Notes: a model not told the origin generated them from the sequence alone. DNA of 64,000 nucleotides from Notospermus geniculatus (GCA_002633025.1 NMRB01000024.1:86122-150121), one strand, 5' to 3'; counted from the stretch's first letter, positions 1-12,197 are shown. A program made the numbers and translations.

Positions 1-39
1 TGAAAAAAAAATTGCGGGCAAAAATGAGAAAAAAAGGTA

Positions 40-106
40 CACTCATGGCCAAAAATAAATGGACAGCAGTTTTTCTTGAATATCTCCAACAAATGGGGTA
101 GAGAAA
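40..106 (+). repeat. Partial Tc1-like terminal repeat
   Basis: After a TA at 38-39 the sequence CACTCATGGCCAAAA begins. It matches, with a few changes, the left end of the inverted-repeat element at 43524 and the complement of its right end at 45662. Similarity fades after about 70 bases and no matching opposite end is seen nearby, so this is a partial or diverged copy of that family. Confidence 0.6.
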
Positions 107-1180
107 TTTGGTCTCAACATATTTTGGGTGGGGCAGAAAAAACGATAACATTTTTTAAACTAGAATAATTCAAAAACTATTGTATCAACTTTGAAATTTT
201 ACAGGTAGTAAGATAGGGATGTTTGACAACTCCACCCCAAATTGCAGGCCAATAGCATAAAAACTGTGAAAATTACGACATTTTGAAAATTTTCGGTCAA
301 GACAAGAAATGCCGGTCTGATAAGTTACATCAGACCTACGTAATTTCATATGAACAATGGACAATGAGTCCCCGTCTTGCTCAAAGACTTTGAGCCTTTG
401 GGGGATATTTTATTTGGAGATTATTTTTACCTTTTGGGATTTTTATTTTAAGGGTTTTTACCTACAGAATAGTGTTTAAGTAAGCGGACAATCGAGTATA
501 TTGACAACCTTTTTTTGGTACATCCGGGCTCCTCGGAATTCAAACGCCTCCGTTTTCTCCATGCACGTTCCTCTCTTTTTACTCATCTGACAAAGAATAG
601 CAGCAATTTTATCTGGTAGTACAGCAAAGGTCGTACATTTCAACTGACAACAAAGAGTAGCACAGACAAGAAATGAATTGACGTTATGCTGTTTTATATC
701 TGATCGCAAAATGCCCCAATCCAGCACAACCGTCTGAAAATACTCGTTGACTACGGTTCTGACTTCTGTCATTCTATTCTGTATTCATCTGGTGTTTGTT
801 ATATCATAAGCAAATTTTTATTTTCCACGTTGGCACTGATGTCCAACATACCCTTCTAACACGTGATGTGTAATTAAAAACGGATAAAATCAGATTATTG
901 GCGCCTGTTGGCAACATTTTTCGAAGAATGACGCATTTATAGGCTATGATTTCTGTAATATCGGCGCAACGTTTGCTAAATCATCTTCAGTGAATCCTAA
1001 CGGCCGTAGAAAACTGTGGAAATAAGATTCTTCCGCCCTGAAGCTCAATTCGTACTTCTCTTGCATGTTGGTACGTTCAGTACAATGCGGAGAAGTATGA
1101 ATTGAGCTTGGTACGTTTGTCCCATTCTCCAATTAAGAAATTCGCACTTTGTAATTGTGACTGGGTCACATACATGTATT
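107..1180. other. Non-coding stretch, nothing recognised
   Basis: AT-rich sequence. Open frames are under 100 codons, lack recognisable motifs and have no supporting context. No RNA gene or repeat with clear ends was found. Confidence 0.5.
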
Positions 1181-1713
1181 AGGCCTTTTTACACGGTGCT
1201 GGTGCGTCCCTGATCGAGACTAGATCGAGGAGGGTTCGGTTATTTTTTCTTGTGTAAAAGCGAAACAACTGACCTCCACCTTCCTCGGGCCAGTGCAGTT
1301 CGCCGCGTGAGTCTCGGGAAGGTGGAGGTAGGTGCAGGCCGGTTATTCTCTCCTGTAGCGAACCGACATCCACCGGCCTCGTGCGGGATTGAGCACGCTA
1401 CCTGAATGACATCACTTGCGTACTTGTTCCACCTGTGAAGAAATCACGCGAGATTTCTCAAGCAGTGCTCATGCTATTAGAAGCATGTTTATCGATTTTT
1501 AGTGATGATTTTCGGGAAAATTTTTACTCACGATAACTGTAAATGTTGATACACGCCATCTAGTGGCACGCATTTGAACGAACCGACCTCGAACTAGATC
1601 GAGGCGGGTTACCAAACCCGCAGCGTGTAAAAGCGATCAATCCATCCTGAACCGAACCCGCCCGAGGAGGGTGGCGGTAGGTTTCCGCGAACCCGCACCG
1701 TGTAAAAAGGCCT
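1181..1713. mobile_element. MITE with 19-bp perfect terminal inverted repeats
   Basis: The left end AGGCCTTTTTACACGGTGC (1181-1199) is the exact reverse complement of 1695-1713. Both outer flanks carry ATT, a possible 3-bp target duplication. The interior is GC-richer than its surroundings and repeats short words such as GTGTAAAAGCG, GATCGAGG and GAACCCGC in both orientations. No transposase is encoded. Length and structure fit a non-autonomous DNA transposon; the superfamily is unclear. Confidence 0.75.
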
Positions 1714-2103
1714 ATTGTTGTAAAGAAGTGCTTCATGGGCGCTGGTGCAACGGATACTGAATTGATCATATAAGACTTTCTGAGATTTATTCCTTACGAG
1801 ATAACGATCACGAAAAAATTCATAAACGCCTGGTCTGATTCGTGACCACGGTTAAAGCGATGTGTTCGTAGTGCGTCTCATGAACGAAAACCACTGCGTC
1901 GGGATGGATTGAGAAGAATGAGAGTGTCCAAATCGAAACCTGTAATGTAATAAAAACAGCCATGGAGGCGGCCATTTTGCCCAATTTTGAATAATGCGGC
2001 ACCTTACATGTACTTAGCAAAATTGCCAGGACCATTGTAGGGTCTCATAAACTTTTATCAAACACGTGACCTGGGTAATTCGTATTTACGGCCACTTGTG
2101 GCC
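1714..2103. other. Non-coding spacer
   Basis: No convincing gene, RNA or repeat ends. The open frames here are short and unrecognised. Confidence 0.4.
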
Positions 2104-2297
2104 GACCCGTCACAGCAAAACTAGGCGCATGTCGCGCAGAAGGTGAGCCTCAACGAACTGAGATGACACCAGGAGAGAATGGAAGAAATAGATCATTTCA
2201 GATTTCACAATAGACCGACAATATTGAAACTTACAAACATTTGATCTCAACCTGCTGGGCTCAGAGCGACATGCGCCTACGTTTGTTGTGACGGGTC
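2104..2297. mobile_element. Short MITE with about 32-bp inverted ends
   Basis: Left end GACCCGTCACAGCAAAAC followed by TAGGCGCATGTCGC mirrors the right end GCGACATGCGCCTA followed by GTTTGTTGTGACGGGTC, with a few mismatches. The 130-bp interior is non-coding. Confidence 0.75.
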
Positions 2298-2610
2298 ACA
2301 CTTTATTTGAGAATTTGGGATGTATTCATAATCTCCGTGAATTGATGATACAAGCCTTTTCAACCTCTACAAAGCGTTTCTGGAATCAGTGGCTCGGTAG
2401 TATAGTCCTTGACAACTTTGATCATCGCCTACCACAAAAGCTACGGTGTTGTCTTCCACAGATATTATTCCATCAGTGAGGAATACTTGGGCCAAGTCCG
2501 TATTCATCATGATCAGGGCAATCTTATCACCAAACAATCGACGCGTTTCTGTCATCCTAACTGCATAATGTCGCTTGCTGAGAACGCCTTTCTTGTTACA
2601 TGTATTTCAA

Positions 2611-2811
2611 TTAAAGGGCCACGGGATTGCGACTTTTTCTCGACAGCCGGCGCCACCTCGCCACTCTCCAATCCGGAGAGTAACTACGTTGTCGGCGAAA
2701 CGACCTACATTTTGTAATGCATTTTTGTAGTTCGTACTGCTGCCGCTAGGCGACTCCCTCTACATCGGCAGTCAAATAACGCATTTGAAATGCAATACCG
2801 TGCTCCTTTAA
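2611..2811. mobile_element. MITE with TTAAAGG ends
   Basis: The left end TTAAAGGGCCACGGGATTGC is an imperfect inverted copy of the right end GCAATACCGTGCTCCTTTAA. The 200-bp unit has no coding content. The TTAA at both edges could be target duplication or element end. Confidence 0.6.
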
Positions 2812-3120
2812 GTGCGTGCCAATCTGCAGAATTGGATAGATCCTGCTAGAAACGTGGCTGTCACCCGACTGAACTGCTCAAGCAAATTGTTAGCGAATAT
2901 CTGTCGTGACCGGCAATTGACATATTTTGAAAATTTCCAATAAACAATGGTGATTCGATATTGGCCAATGAACTATCGATCTGCTGGTGAAAATACAAAA
3001 TTAGAATGGGAAACAATGATCTTTTATGAAAAACAGTAGCCAAAAGATTAACCGCCATCATATTGCGTATTTTTTGTGATTTATTTCCGCAATCGCTGTA
3101 CGGCATACAGTTAGTCAATA

Positions 3121-3264
3121 AGAAAATGGCGCCCGCCATGGAGGGGGACAGACCGAAATGTCACCCCGAGAAAACATTGTTGACCGAGGCCGCCGAGGTC
3201 AACAATGTTTTTTCGAGGGGTGACATTTCGGTCTGTCCCCCGACATGGAAGGGTGCCATTTTCT
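3121..3264. repeat. 144-bp near-perfect hairpin (foldback element)
   Basis: Arms of about 65 bp (3121-3184 and 3198-3264) are almost exact reverse complements around a short GC-rich centre. They share blocks such as GGGGGACAGACCGAAATGTC and AACATTGTTGACC. Such a long hairpin in non-coding DNA is typical of foldback or MITE insertions; no clear target duplication was found. Confidence 0.75.
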
Positions 3265-4857
3265 ATGTAATGCGTCACAACCCGTCTCTGCGGCTGTGTC
3301 CGGCAGCGACGGAATGCGTGCAGACGACGAATCATTGTCAACCACGATTTGGAGGAAAAAAAATTCCTGCGTTAGCTAGGCCTAAAGGAGTTGAATAACG
3401 AAGGAATAATAACGTGGTAATACTCTTCCAAACGCGACGTACATGTAGTGTCACTTCTAGGCCTACATTACGTAAGAGTACTGTTAAACTTGTAAGTCCA
3501 CTCCACGTGGGTAGTGCTGCTGCGATTGAACTGGTAGCCTGAGGCACTGATGGGCATGGGCTCTCTGCAGTTTGCGTGCGACCGGTGGGCCTAGAATTTA
3601 CGACTGTTGAACATGCTATTCCCTCTATTCCATTCAGCCTTTTTGATTTATTCATGCTAAACATGCTGATACTACGCCAATCGACACCAGAATAGGATTT
3701 AATCGGAGCTCGATAGCCTAATATGCGACTTCAAATATTCGAAGCGGTCAAACGAAAAAACGTCCGCCATTTTGTTTTCCGTGAGCGGGAGACATTGCAT
3801 CTTAGCGGGAGACATTGAAAAATGTCCACCGCTCACGTGACGCGTCTCGGCCAATCATATTCACGGATTCTCTCTCGAGGTACGATATTGGTGAATGGCC
3901 TTCACATTTCCTCAAAACAATGGTGTGGAACTCGAAAATATCAAGAGAATATTGAACTGTTTCAGGATCAATAGGGATTGAAATATTTTTTTATGAATGA
4001 CAATAAAGGCCTTTTCAGAATTTAGTGTACTGTACTTTGTGATAAGGCACAGGCTGCGGGTACTGCTGTTTTAGGCCAAGTAAAAAAATGATTAGATTAG
4101 TGTCCCCACCCGCCCCGAATTTTGCAGCCTCCCCATTCTTATTTTATTTTTTATTTTCTTGAAAAAGCCAAAAATGAACAAAATACATGAAAAACATGTC
4201 AGCAGTGCCACCATGCATCCAACATCGCAACTACCAGTATCGTAGTCGCACAAAAGTATCTTGTGTTTCTCCCGTTTTCCCATTGAAAGCTGCATGTTGA
4301 CGACATGGTCATAGCTGACATGTTGTATTGTCCGATTTCTGGCATCAGTGCCCAGTTATGCCAAGAAAAAAAACATAAAAAGTGAAACAAAAAACCCGAT
4401 CCCCACAGTTCTGGGAAAAAAGGACAGGAATCTTAACTCTTTTTACTTGGCCTTAAAGGATACGGCACCCAATATCACTCCAAACCTGACCCTAAGAACC
4501 TAACGCTACCCTTAACAGTAAACCGTAACCTTCCCTGGAACAATAACCCTGACCCTAACCCTTAGGCAAAAAAAATATTATATTTCTTTCTTGTGCAACA
4601 ACTCAGCAGAAATTGATGCGAGCATGCGATTGTTTTTATTTCAAATAATTTTGTTTAGTTGTCTTCATGGATGGGGAAATACTACCAGCACACTATCTCT
4701 CTACATGTTTAAAGCACAAGTTTCATGTAAAGTAAAGATGACTTCAAGTGACGAAGCATTTCTATGCATTGTGTAGAAGCCGCTGCGTAAGCAAAGCGGG
4801 AAAATTCGAAATTGCTGAACAAAAATTTTGACGTGAAGGGTCAGGGAATGACGCTTA
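3265..4857. other. Non-coding stretch with a degenerate CCCTAA-like patch
   Basis: No gene was recognised. 4480-4565 contains several spaced CCCTAA/CCTGACC-like words, a degenerate simple repeat. A similar patch lies at about 55985-56105. Confidence 0.4.
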
Positions 4858-5193
4858 GGGATCATCTCAAAATTGCTTGATGCCCAGAGAGACGAATTTT
4901 TTTTCGTCTGGGGGAGGGGTCAGCACTTTCGTGACCAAAATTTCATCTTTTTTAGGACTTTGGCATCACGTGTAAATTAGAAGAAAGAAACCAGAGAACT
5001 TCCAATATAGGAAGATTAACATGTTTTATCATGTACCCTAATGCTCCTCCATAGAAACACCAATTAATTCTGAAATAAAAGTGTTGATGCCAGACATATT
5101 TATATGACTTTTTTCGTCATTTAGAGAGGGGGGGGGGGTCCAGAGAGAGATGATTCGTCTCTCTGGGCATCAAGCAATTTTGAGATGATCCCC
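4858..5193. mobile_element. MITE with about 40-bp inverted ends and TA target sites
   Basis: The arm starting GGGATCATCTCAAAATTGC (4858-4898) is mirrored almost exactly at 5152-5193, and TA flanks both sides (4856-4857, 5194-5195). The TA duplication suggests a Tc1/mariner-type non-autonomous element. The interior is non-coding, with a G-rich run near 5127. Confidence 0.8.
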
Positions 5194-5653
5194 TATAAGC
5201 CCCAACCCCTAAGGACAAAAACTACTGCCCCGTATTCCATTTAGTGGAAAATGCATTAGAAACTGCCGTATCTGTATGTTTTGTTAATCATGCGCTCTTT
5301 GTTGGCAAAGTGTCAATATCACGTGTTTTCCAGGACTCTGGTGAGGTTTGAATCTTGTTGTCCTGTAGTCCTGGGCTTATATCCTTAGGTATGGTTCCCA
5401 ACCATGCACGTTCTATTGCTGATAAACGGAGGACCCATTTTCCCATGGTTTCATCCTATACCTGATCGGAAAATACGCATTTGTCTGCCGCGGATGGGGG
5501 GGGGGGGCAGGGCTTCCGGTCCCATCACTGCTGTTGGCAACGGGCGATGTTTCGTGTGGGTTGGCCAGAAATCGCAACTTTGAACATCTAGGGCCGAATT
5601 TACAAAGGGTGTTTAGGCCAACACGCATGTAAATTCATAGTTATTCAGGTTAA

Positions 5654-6181
5654 GGGTCTAGAAAACCATTGTTCTGCTACCTTGTACGCTGCTTGATCGG
5701 CAGCGTTTACCCGCAGAATAATCACCCGTATACACCCTGGTGATTCAACTTTTTTTCGTACGGGATTGTACTCATATCGTGTTGACTATTTTTGCAGTTG
5801 TTTCGGCAAATAGAAGGGGTGACAGCTTATTTTGTAATCACCATGGTGATTACAGAATAAGCTGTCACCCCTTCCATTTACCAGATGAACTGCGAATACG
5901 ACAAGCACCATTTAATAGTTATGTATCAACGACTTCGCGTACGAATAAATAATTTTGTGTTTGAATCACCAGCGTGGTATAGTTAACTTTCCTGTGTCTA
6001 GCTCCAGGAGGACAAAAGAAAAATTTGAACAACCTACATACCTTGTTTAGAGTCATTCAACTCTTTTCTTCGATCCTCTTGCTCGTAAACGCAGGAATGT
6101 TAACCACATGTGATTATCCTGCGGGCAAACGCTGCCGATCAAGCCGCGTACAAGGTAGCAGAACAATGGTTTTCTATGCCC
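5654..6181. mobile_element. TTAA-flanked foldback element
   Basis: TTAA occurs immediately outside both ends (5650-5653 and 6182-6185). The terminal arms (5654-5727 and 6112-6181) are about 70-bp inverted repeats containing GAACAATGGTTTTC-type and GCTGCCGATCAAG-type blocks. Further inside, the CCTGGTGATTCAA and GTACGAATAA regions are again mirrored, and the centre (5815-5873) is a 59-bp hairpin around CACCATGGTG. TTAA target duplication is the hallmark of piggyBac-type and a few other transposases. No coding sequence is present. Confidence 0.75.
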
Positions 6182-6185
6182 TTAA

Positions 6186-7505
6186 GGTCGATCTATACCC
6201 ATTGGGTGCCCCCGAACTGCCCAACTTAAACACGTAATAATTCATTGATAACAATGATTACAAAAACATTTCTGGTACGGTACGTTAGGTATGAAGCATC
6301 TAAGTGAACTTTCACCCTAAATAATTGGATCCTATTTCCGGATTAGCCAGAAAAATGACTTTGTTGGAAAGGCCGAAAAAATGTCCTTGAGCAATTTTAC
6401 GTCAGCATGCTATGTCGCATCGAAGCAAACTCTGTTGGAAAAGACGCAGCCATACCTAGCGCATGTCGGTATAACCGCAAATTTTTAAAAAATATGCTAA
6501 TTAGGCTTATAATTAACAAAGTTTGGCTTTTACTCCACAAAATTTTCTCTGTTTCGTAATTTTCGCGGACATCTACTGAAAAAACCCAGAATCGGCTGTT
6601 ATACCGACAAGCTCCATTTGGTGAACAACACACTTCCGTTTTCAAAGTTTGAAAAATGTTTATAAAAGTGGGAGAAAAACTGCTCACAATTTTGTAACTT
6701 TATTCTTCACGTGGGTTTGTTTACTACATTGTATTTGCAACACACGTTCACTATAGTGCGTTTCCAAATATTACGTGGGCAAATCAGCGGACCATTGAAT
6801 GCCAAGGCCTATAATTGACTGACAACAATAAAATCTATTTGAGGGCTAACGCGGCCTAAAATTGGTGAACAGACTAGAGGCAATTATTATTCATTATCAT
6901 TCATTCAGTTACACGCCAATGGGTCGATTGGAATGCGCTTGTCTGGGGGAAAACCCAATGACTATAGATCGACCTTAAAGCTGGGGAACTAGATCGTTAA
7001 AAGCAGCGCACGGGAGGTTTTAAAAAATATGCCGCGCCATCGCGCGGCGCAAACAAGTGCCCGCCCGCCATGTTTCAAACGCCCGTCCGCCATGTTTTGA
7101 ATGTCTCTCCAAACCCAATAGACTTCCGATGTCCGTGGTGGCGCGCCAGCGTATAGAGTGTTTGCACCGGTGGCCATGTTGGAGGTATGAACAAAAGAAT
7201 TTGTCGCCAGTCACGGTCTACGGAGATTAACTTCGATTGTTTTGGAAGTCTGTTCTTTTGTTGTATGCCTCCAACATGGCCGCTGTGACGTCACGTGCAA
7301 ACACTCTATTCCGAATCCAACCAGCAAAGGTGTCGCATCATGGCCTCGAATGTAAGTACACGAACACTGTACACGGCAGTACACGAGACATCAATGTAGG
7401 CATCGAAATCATTGCAGACAGAACAAAATAAATATTAGTTAGAAGGACGAAACGAGAAATACACGCAGGCATTTATACGAACATCGAAATCGAACTTTCA
7501 GTTCA
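6186..7505. other. Non-coding stretch with a 160-bp inverted repeat
   Basis: No gene was recognised. 7153-7199 and 7253-7312 are inverted copies sharing AGAGTGTTTGCAC, GGCCATGTTGGAGG and ACAAAAGAA blocks, a likely decayed foldback insertion. 6952-6973 is an inverted copy of the flank just right of the preceding TTAA element. Confidence 0.5.
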
Positions 7506-8041
7506 TTCGGACAGTCATTGTCACGACAGGTAGCGCTCGTACCTCACACTGACCTGTCACCGCGCACGCAAGGCATCATGGGACATATTGGGACTACTTG
7601 CTGCATTTTTAAGATGGCGGGGATTCCTCGCTTCGGGTTTAAAAATTGCAGAATCTCCTCAAATAGGCCTAGGATGTATCCGTGTGTGGGTATCACATTG
7701 TCCGTCATGATTATGACATACATAGGCCTATATTGTGTGAGATATGCTGTACATGTCATGTTAGCCACTGACAGCTGCGTTAGTAGTGCGTCAGTACACT
7801 ATGTCTACACACACACAGTGTCAGTGACAGTGAATAGCGCTGCTGCCGTGGTCATAATCCGAATAATATCATCCTTTTCTTCTCAACAATGTCATGTCTG
7901 TGACAATTTCTCATCAGAAATAAAACAAGAGCTGGCCTTGGCCAGCAATGAAGTCGTTTCGAAGTGCTGTGTGATTGGGGGCCTAGTTTAAACAGGATGG
8001 GCATTGTAGTAGAAACTCCTCACAGCGTCACCTATCGCAAT

Positions 8042-8073
8042 TATCCCGACACAGTGACTGACTGTGTCGGGAT
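8042..8073. repeat. Perfect short hairpin
   Basis: ATCCCGACACAGT and ACTGTGTCGGGAT form a 13-bp perfect stem around GACTG. No run of T follows, so a terminator role is not supported. It is probably a remnant of a foldback element. Confidence 0.5.
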
Positions 8074-8839
8074 TCCTCGGCCTTCCTTACTTCACTTCCT
8101 TCCCGCACTTAGTGGCGCCATTCTAACCCTAGCGGAGATAACCCTAACAAGGTCACGTGACCGACTTTTTGACCCAATTTGCATAATCTGACGACGTCAT
8201 GACCTAATTAAATATGCAAAATTTAAACGAGAGACGGTCTGAGCAGGAAATCCAAGCATTCTATTTCACTGACAAAATGGAGGAAGGGGTTAATGCGGCA
8301 AACTGCATATGTACGGATGCACAGACATGTGTACATGATGAATGTACAGGAATTAGGTCAATATGTTAACCCATTCGGAACTTATGGTTAAAAACGTAAA
8401 CGTATTACTATTTCAGCAGCGCCACCTATTATTGTAGTTTTGAGTCAGCCGTTTTGTAGATACATCCCAGTACTAATGCAATGCGAAGGAATTTAAAAAA
8501 AAATTAACCCATAGGGCTGCACTACAGAAAAAACCGAGTTTCATGAAAGCGATCGCAGCGCCCCCTTTTATCTTAATTTGTGCTGCGACATGATGGGACA
8601 TCACCATGCACCAACATCCAATCAAATTCAACCTCATTAAAATTTTTCTAGACAGGGGTATATAAGGCCTTTAATTCACCTTTAACTGCCGCATTAAGCC
8701 ATGTAGCAAATAGTTGGTTAGCATCCCCTCCCGCCACTGAAATTACCCCCTCAAAAAAATATTTTCAAAAAACCGCCAAGACAGTATAAGGCTGGGATGC
8801 TTAAATAAAACAAACAACGCAGTAGTTTTTATTTCAATT

Positions 8840-9256
8840 CATACCTACTAGTATTACATTTGGAATTTCCCTCAGGTTGCCACGGAGCATGCTGGTTACC
8901 ATGGTAACATGCACCTCAAACTCAATAAAATTTTTTATAAGAACCCCGCCCTCCTCAGAAAATTGCGAGTCGAAGGACGTTAACCAACTATTTCATTTAC
9001 ATGGCCTTAAAACCCGGGCGCCAATCAGGACCATCGTTTCAAAGTTANCATACCTACTTGTATTACATTTGGAATTTCCCTCCGGTTGCCACGGACCATG
9101 CTGGTTACCATGGTAACATGCACCTCAAACTCAATAAAAATTTTTAAAAGAACCCCGCCCTCCTCAGAAAATTGAGAGTCGAAGGACGTTAACCAACTAT
9201 TTCATTTACATGGCCTTAAAACCCGGGAGCCAATCAGGACCATCGTTTCAAAGTTT
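8840..9256. repeat. 208-bp direct duplication across a single N
   Basis: 8840-9047 and 9049-9256 are nearly identical (a handful of substitutions) and separated by one N at 9048. The pattern suggests two overlapping contigs, probably two alleles, laid end to end rather than merged. Confidence 0.8.
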
Positions 9257-9257
9257 A

Positions 9258-9450
9258 TAACAGGGTCTTACTTTTGTAATGTGGGGGTCTTACTTTTATA
9301 ACAATAACAACAGGGTCTTACTTTTGTACTGTGGGGGTCTTACTTTTATAACAGGGTCTTACTTTTGTACTGTGGGGGTCTTACTTTTATAACAGGGTCT
9401 TACTTTTGTACTGTGGGGGTCTTACTTTTGTAGGTCTTAGGTCTTATTTT
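9258..9450. repeat. Tandem repeat, unit about 43 bp
   Basis: Four or so head-to-tail copies of a unit built from GGGTCTTACTTTTGTACTG and GGGGGTCTTACTTTTATAAC. Copies are nearly identical and the array decays at its right edge. It is a minisatellite with no coding role seen. Confidence 0.85.
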
Positions 9451-9521
9451 TGTAGACACCCGACGTTGTTATCCTATAAATCTGGTCCGAACCAAGAACA
9501 TCAAGAGAATTATACATCACC

Positions 9522-9715
9522 GCGACGGTACGAATAATCATTCTACACACACTGGTACAAACAAGAGCCGGTGGCGCACTACTATATTCCATATTCACAC
9601 AGTGGCGGTACGAATAAGATCTGGTTTGGTGTTATTCGCACCGTGACGGTACGAATAAGGGCATCTGGTTTGGCGTTATTTGCACCATGACCAGGTGACG
9701 GTACGAATAGCCCCG
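9522..9715. repeat. Degenerate tandem repeat with GGTACGAATAA core
   Basis: GGTACGAATA recurs at least four times. The middle copies are followed by ATCTGGTTTGG and GTTATT.GCACC, giving an irregular unit of roughly 50 bp. Confidence 0.6.
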
Positions 9716-10061
9716 GCCATCCGGACAGGCAGGAACAGGTCAATTCCAAGCCATCCGATGATTTATTACAGGGAATTATACCCTGGCATGCAGAAAATTA
9801 AATACACCTACCTGCACTGTTGGCCCGCTGGTCGAAAACATTTTCCACTGATCGATAGGTGGGATTTGATCGAGTCCGTTTTCCCCATGCATCACTGTGT
9901 ACAAAAATGTACAGACGCACAGGCCTAGGCCTACTGCTCGATTAAATGCCAAAATTTGCGATTATTCAGACCTTAAAAACTTACCTGTATCATCCGTTCG
10001 TCTAGAAATGTTACAAATATAACATCCGTTCAGACTGTACAAATCAAAATCCCCAGACTGA

Positions 10062-10229
10062 ATGAGAATCCTCCCAAATAATACCCGAATCGATAGCATC
10101 CATAATGTTTACAATACTATACGAAGATCCATCACAAGCNATGAGAATCCTCCCAAATAATACCCGAATCGATAGCATCCATAATGTTTACAATACTACG
10201 AATACAACGCCTAATCATCCATCACAAGC
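10062..10229. repeat. Direct duplication across a single N
   Basis: The 78 bases left of the N at 10140 (10062-10139) are repeated right of it from 10141. The right copy has a few extra bases near its end; both finish in ATCACAAGC. It looks like unmerged overlapping contigs. Confidence 0.75.
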
Positions 10230-10247
10230 CCCTGGAAAATTAATCAA

Positions 10248-10394
10248 TAGAATTCCACGTAAAATTGGGGAGAAGTCAGCATAAAGTGGTGAAATCTATA
10301 CTGCAATATAAAACGAGTTATTATTATAACATAGTATAGATTTGACCACCGTATAAAAAATGCTCACTTTTCCCCAATTTTACGAGGAATTCTA
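10248..10394. repeat. 147-bp inverted repeat
   Basis: Arms 10248-10302 and 10331-10394 are mirror copies with small indels, bounded by TAGAATTCC and GGAATTCTA. The 28-bp loop is AT-rich. A short foldback element is likely. Confidence 0.65.
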
Positions 10395-11188
10395 CTATAT
10401 CTCTCCAGGAACCTGTGGATCCACGTACGAAAACTCCGAAGACTATTGATGACTCTGCCGCACTGCAGTTAATAATACAACTGAATCTAAAAAACGCCAG
10501 TCAATTTAAATAAGAACACAAACACAATAACATCCACACTGTTTTATTTTTTTTACGACCAAATCGTAATGAAAAAGTAATGACTATAGATGAGGAACTA
10601 TATCGTCATGTTCATCAGAGTGTCACGAGCCGGCGGATGCAGACTGAGAATAGACGGGTCGCAAACCTGTCTCGGCGCCCTCCTCGTTTCCAGGTTTAGT
10701 AGCCGTACATTGGCGTGTGGAAAGAGCGCCGGTTCAACGTCATCGTAGATCCAGGTTAGCCGGTGTCCAGGCTACACCTGGCCATGCATTGGCCTGTGAA
10801 AGAGCCGTGCAAACGGCCAGTGGGTCGAGGCCACACGGCCACGCCGTCACGTCACTTTTTCCAGCCCAGCCCAGTAGCAATATGAAGTCTACGACTTCAT
10901 AAAAATCAGTCAACTATTTGCAAAGTCTGCAAGAAATAAACCTCATATCGCTATTTTCTTAGGATTTACTTTCGTGGCGTAGTAGATCACGTGATTACTG
11001 AGTTCAGGCGGTGATGTGTCCGCGTATTACTTTTGTAACGTTTACGTTGGGGCGGCACGGGCCTGTGTTCTGCGGTAGGGATCGTCGCTGGCAGTGACAG
11101 TGATGGTCGGTGGCTCAACAATGTACGCTTCGTACAAGCATGCATGCACCAGTGCAGTGCACAACCATATGTGTAGTAGAAATGATAC

Positions 11189-11693
11189 NNNNNNNNNNNN
11201 NNNNNNNNNNNNNNNNNNNNNNNNNNNNNNNNNNNNNNNNNNNNNNNNNNNNNNNNNNNNNNNNNNNNNNNNNNNNNNNNNNNNNNNNNNNNNNNNNNNN
11301 NNNNNNNNNNNNNNNNNNNNNNNNNNNNNNNNNNNNNNNNNNNNNNNNNNNNNNNNNNNNNNNNNNNNNNNNNNNNNNNNNNNNNNNNNNNNNNNNNNNN
11401 NNNNNNNNNNNNNNNNNNNNNNNNNNNNNNNNNNNNNNNNNNNNNNNNNNNNNNNNNNNNNNNNNNNNNNNNNNNNNNNNNNNNNNNNNNNNNNNNNNNN
11501 NNNNNNNNNNNNNNNNNNNNNNNNNNNNNNNNNNNNNNNNNNNNNNNNNNNNNNNNNNNNNNNNNNNNNNNNNNNNNNNNNNNNNNNNNNNNNNNNNNNN
11601 NNNNNNNNNNNNNNNNNNNNNNNNNNNNNNNNNNNNNNNNNNNNNNNNNNNNNNNNNNNNNNNNNNNNNNNNNNNNNNNNNNNNNNNNNNNNN
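11189..11693. other. Assembly gap (505 N)
   Basis: A run of N. It probably covers the 3' end, perhaps most of the 3' LTR, of the minus-strand Ty3/gypsy element. Open frames crossing it are meaningless. Confidence 0.99.
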
Positions 11694-12197
11694 CGTCAGA
11701 GTATAAATTGCGTGCTGGGCACGTGGTCTGGGAGAGACTTAGAGAAAAAGATTGGGAATCTTTCGCTGCGGTTCAGGGAACCGAATGGTTAACGAGGTTA
11801 ACGTGGTTAACCCAGGATCTATCAGTTGTCAGGTCGAGGACCTGTCTGGAGGCAACATATAACATATGATGAACATGTACCCTACTAATGGTCATAATGT
11901 CTACCTGCCTGTATCTGGAACTTGAGCGTTGTAAATAAACTAAATATCCTGCTTACGAGTGGATTATCTTTCGCCTGACAGTTCACGGCATATGGACCCC
12001 TCTCTTTGTTTGTTGAACTGATTCCTTATCCCCCCCCCCTTTTTCTGAACACGGACCCGACTATCATGTCTATGATTCCCTGAACGGAAGCCGCCTTCTG
12101 GAGGAAATCGGCACCGGGATAAACTGACTTCCGTTACATACAATATCAGCTTCAACTATCTATGAGTTTAATTTGGGGTCGATGCCTATTTAGTAAG
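11694..12197 (-). mobile_element. Presumed 3' untranslated/LTR region of gypsy element 1
   Basis: It lies directly downstream of the integrase on the minus strand. On that strand it contains purine-rich runs (a long G run at about 12031-12050 and AAAGAGAGGGG near 11996-12006) of the kind that precede a 3' LTR, and a TGTCAGGCG word near 11979 that could start one. No second LTR copy exists in the window to confirm the edges, and the sequence enters the gap. Confidence 0.35.

Larger units (their letters stand above)
7926..10898. mobile_element. 3-kb repeat-rich insert within the Mutator-like element
   Basis: It sits between two collinear pieces of the Mutator-like element. ATAAAA is found at both junctions (7920-7925 and 10899-10904), a possible 6-bp target duplication. 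It has no recognisable gene and consists mostly of tandem and inverted repeats listed separately. Positions 8608-8693 match 51952-52037, so part of it is a dispersed repeat. No terminal inverted repeats were recognised, so its class is unknown. Confidence 0.5.

Noticed and set aside
2288-3398. Overlapping open frames of 60-110 codons on both strands
   Set aside because: They cross MITE ends and the 3121-3264 hairpin and have no motif or splice support.
4480-4565. Telomere-like CCCTAA words (also 55985-56105)
   Set aside because: Copies are few, irregular and mixed with other words; degenerate simple repeat, not a telomere array.
9258-9715. Regular repeats that could suggest a CRISPR array
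   Set aside because: The units are contiguous tandem copies without unique spacers of constant length, no cas genes are present and the DNA is eukaryotic.
11094-11792. Long open frames through the N runs (also 40958-41641)
   Set aside because: They consist mostly of unknown bases; the length is an artefact of the gaps.
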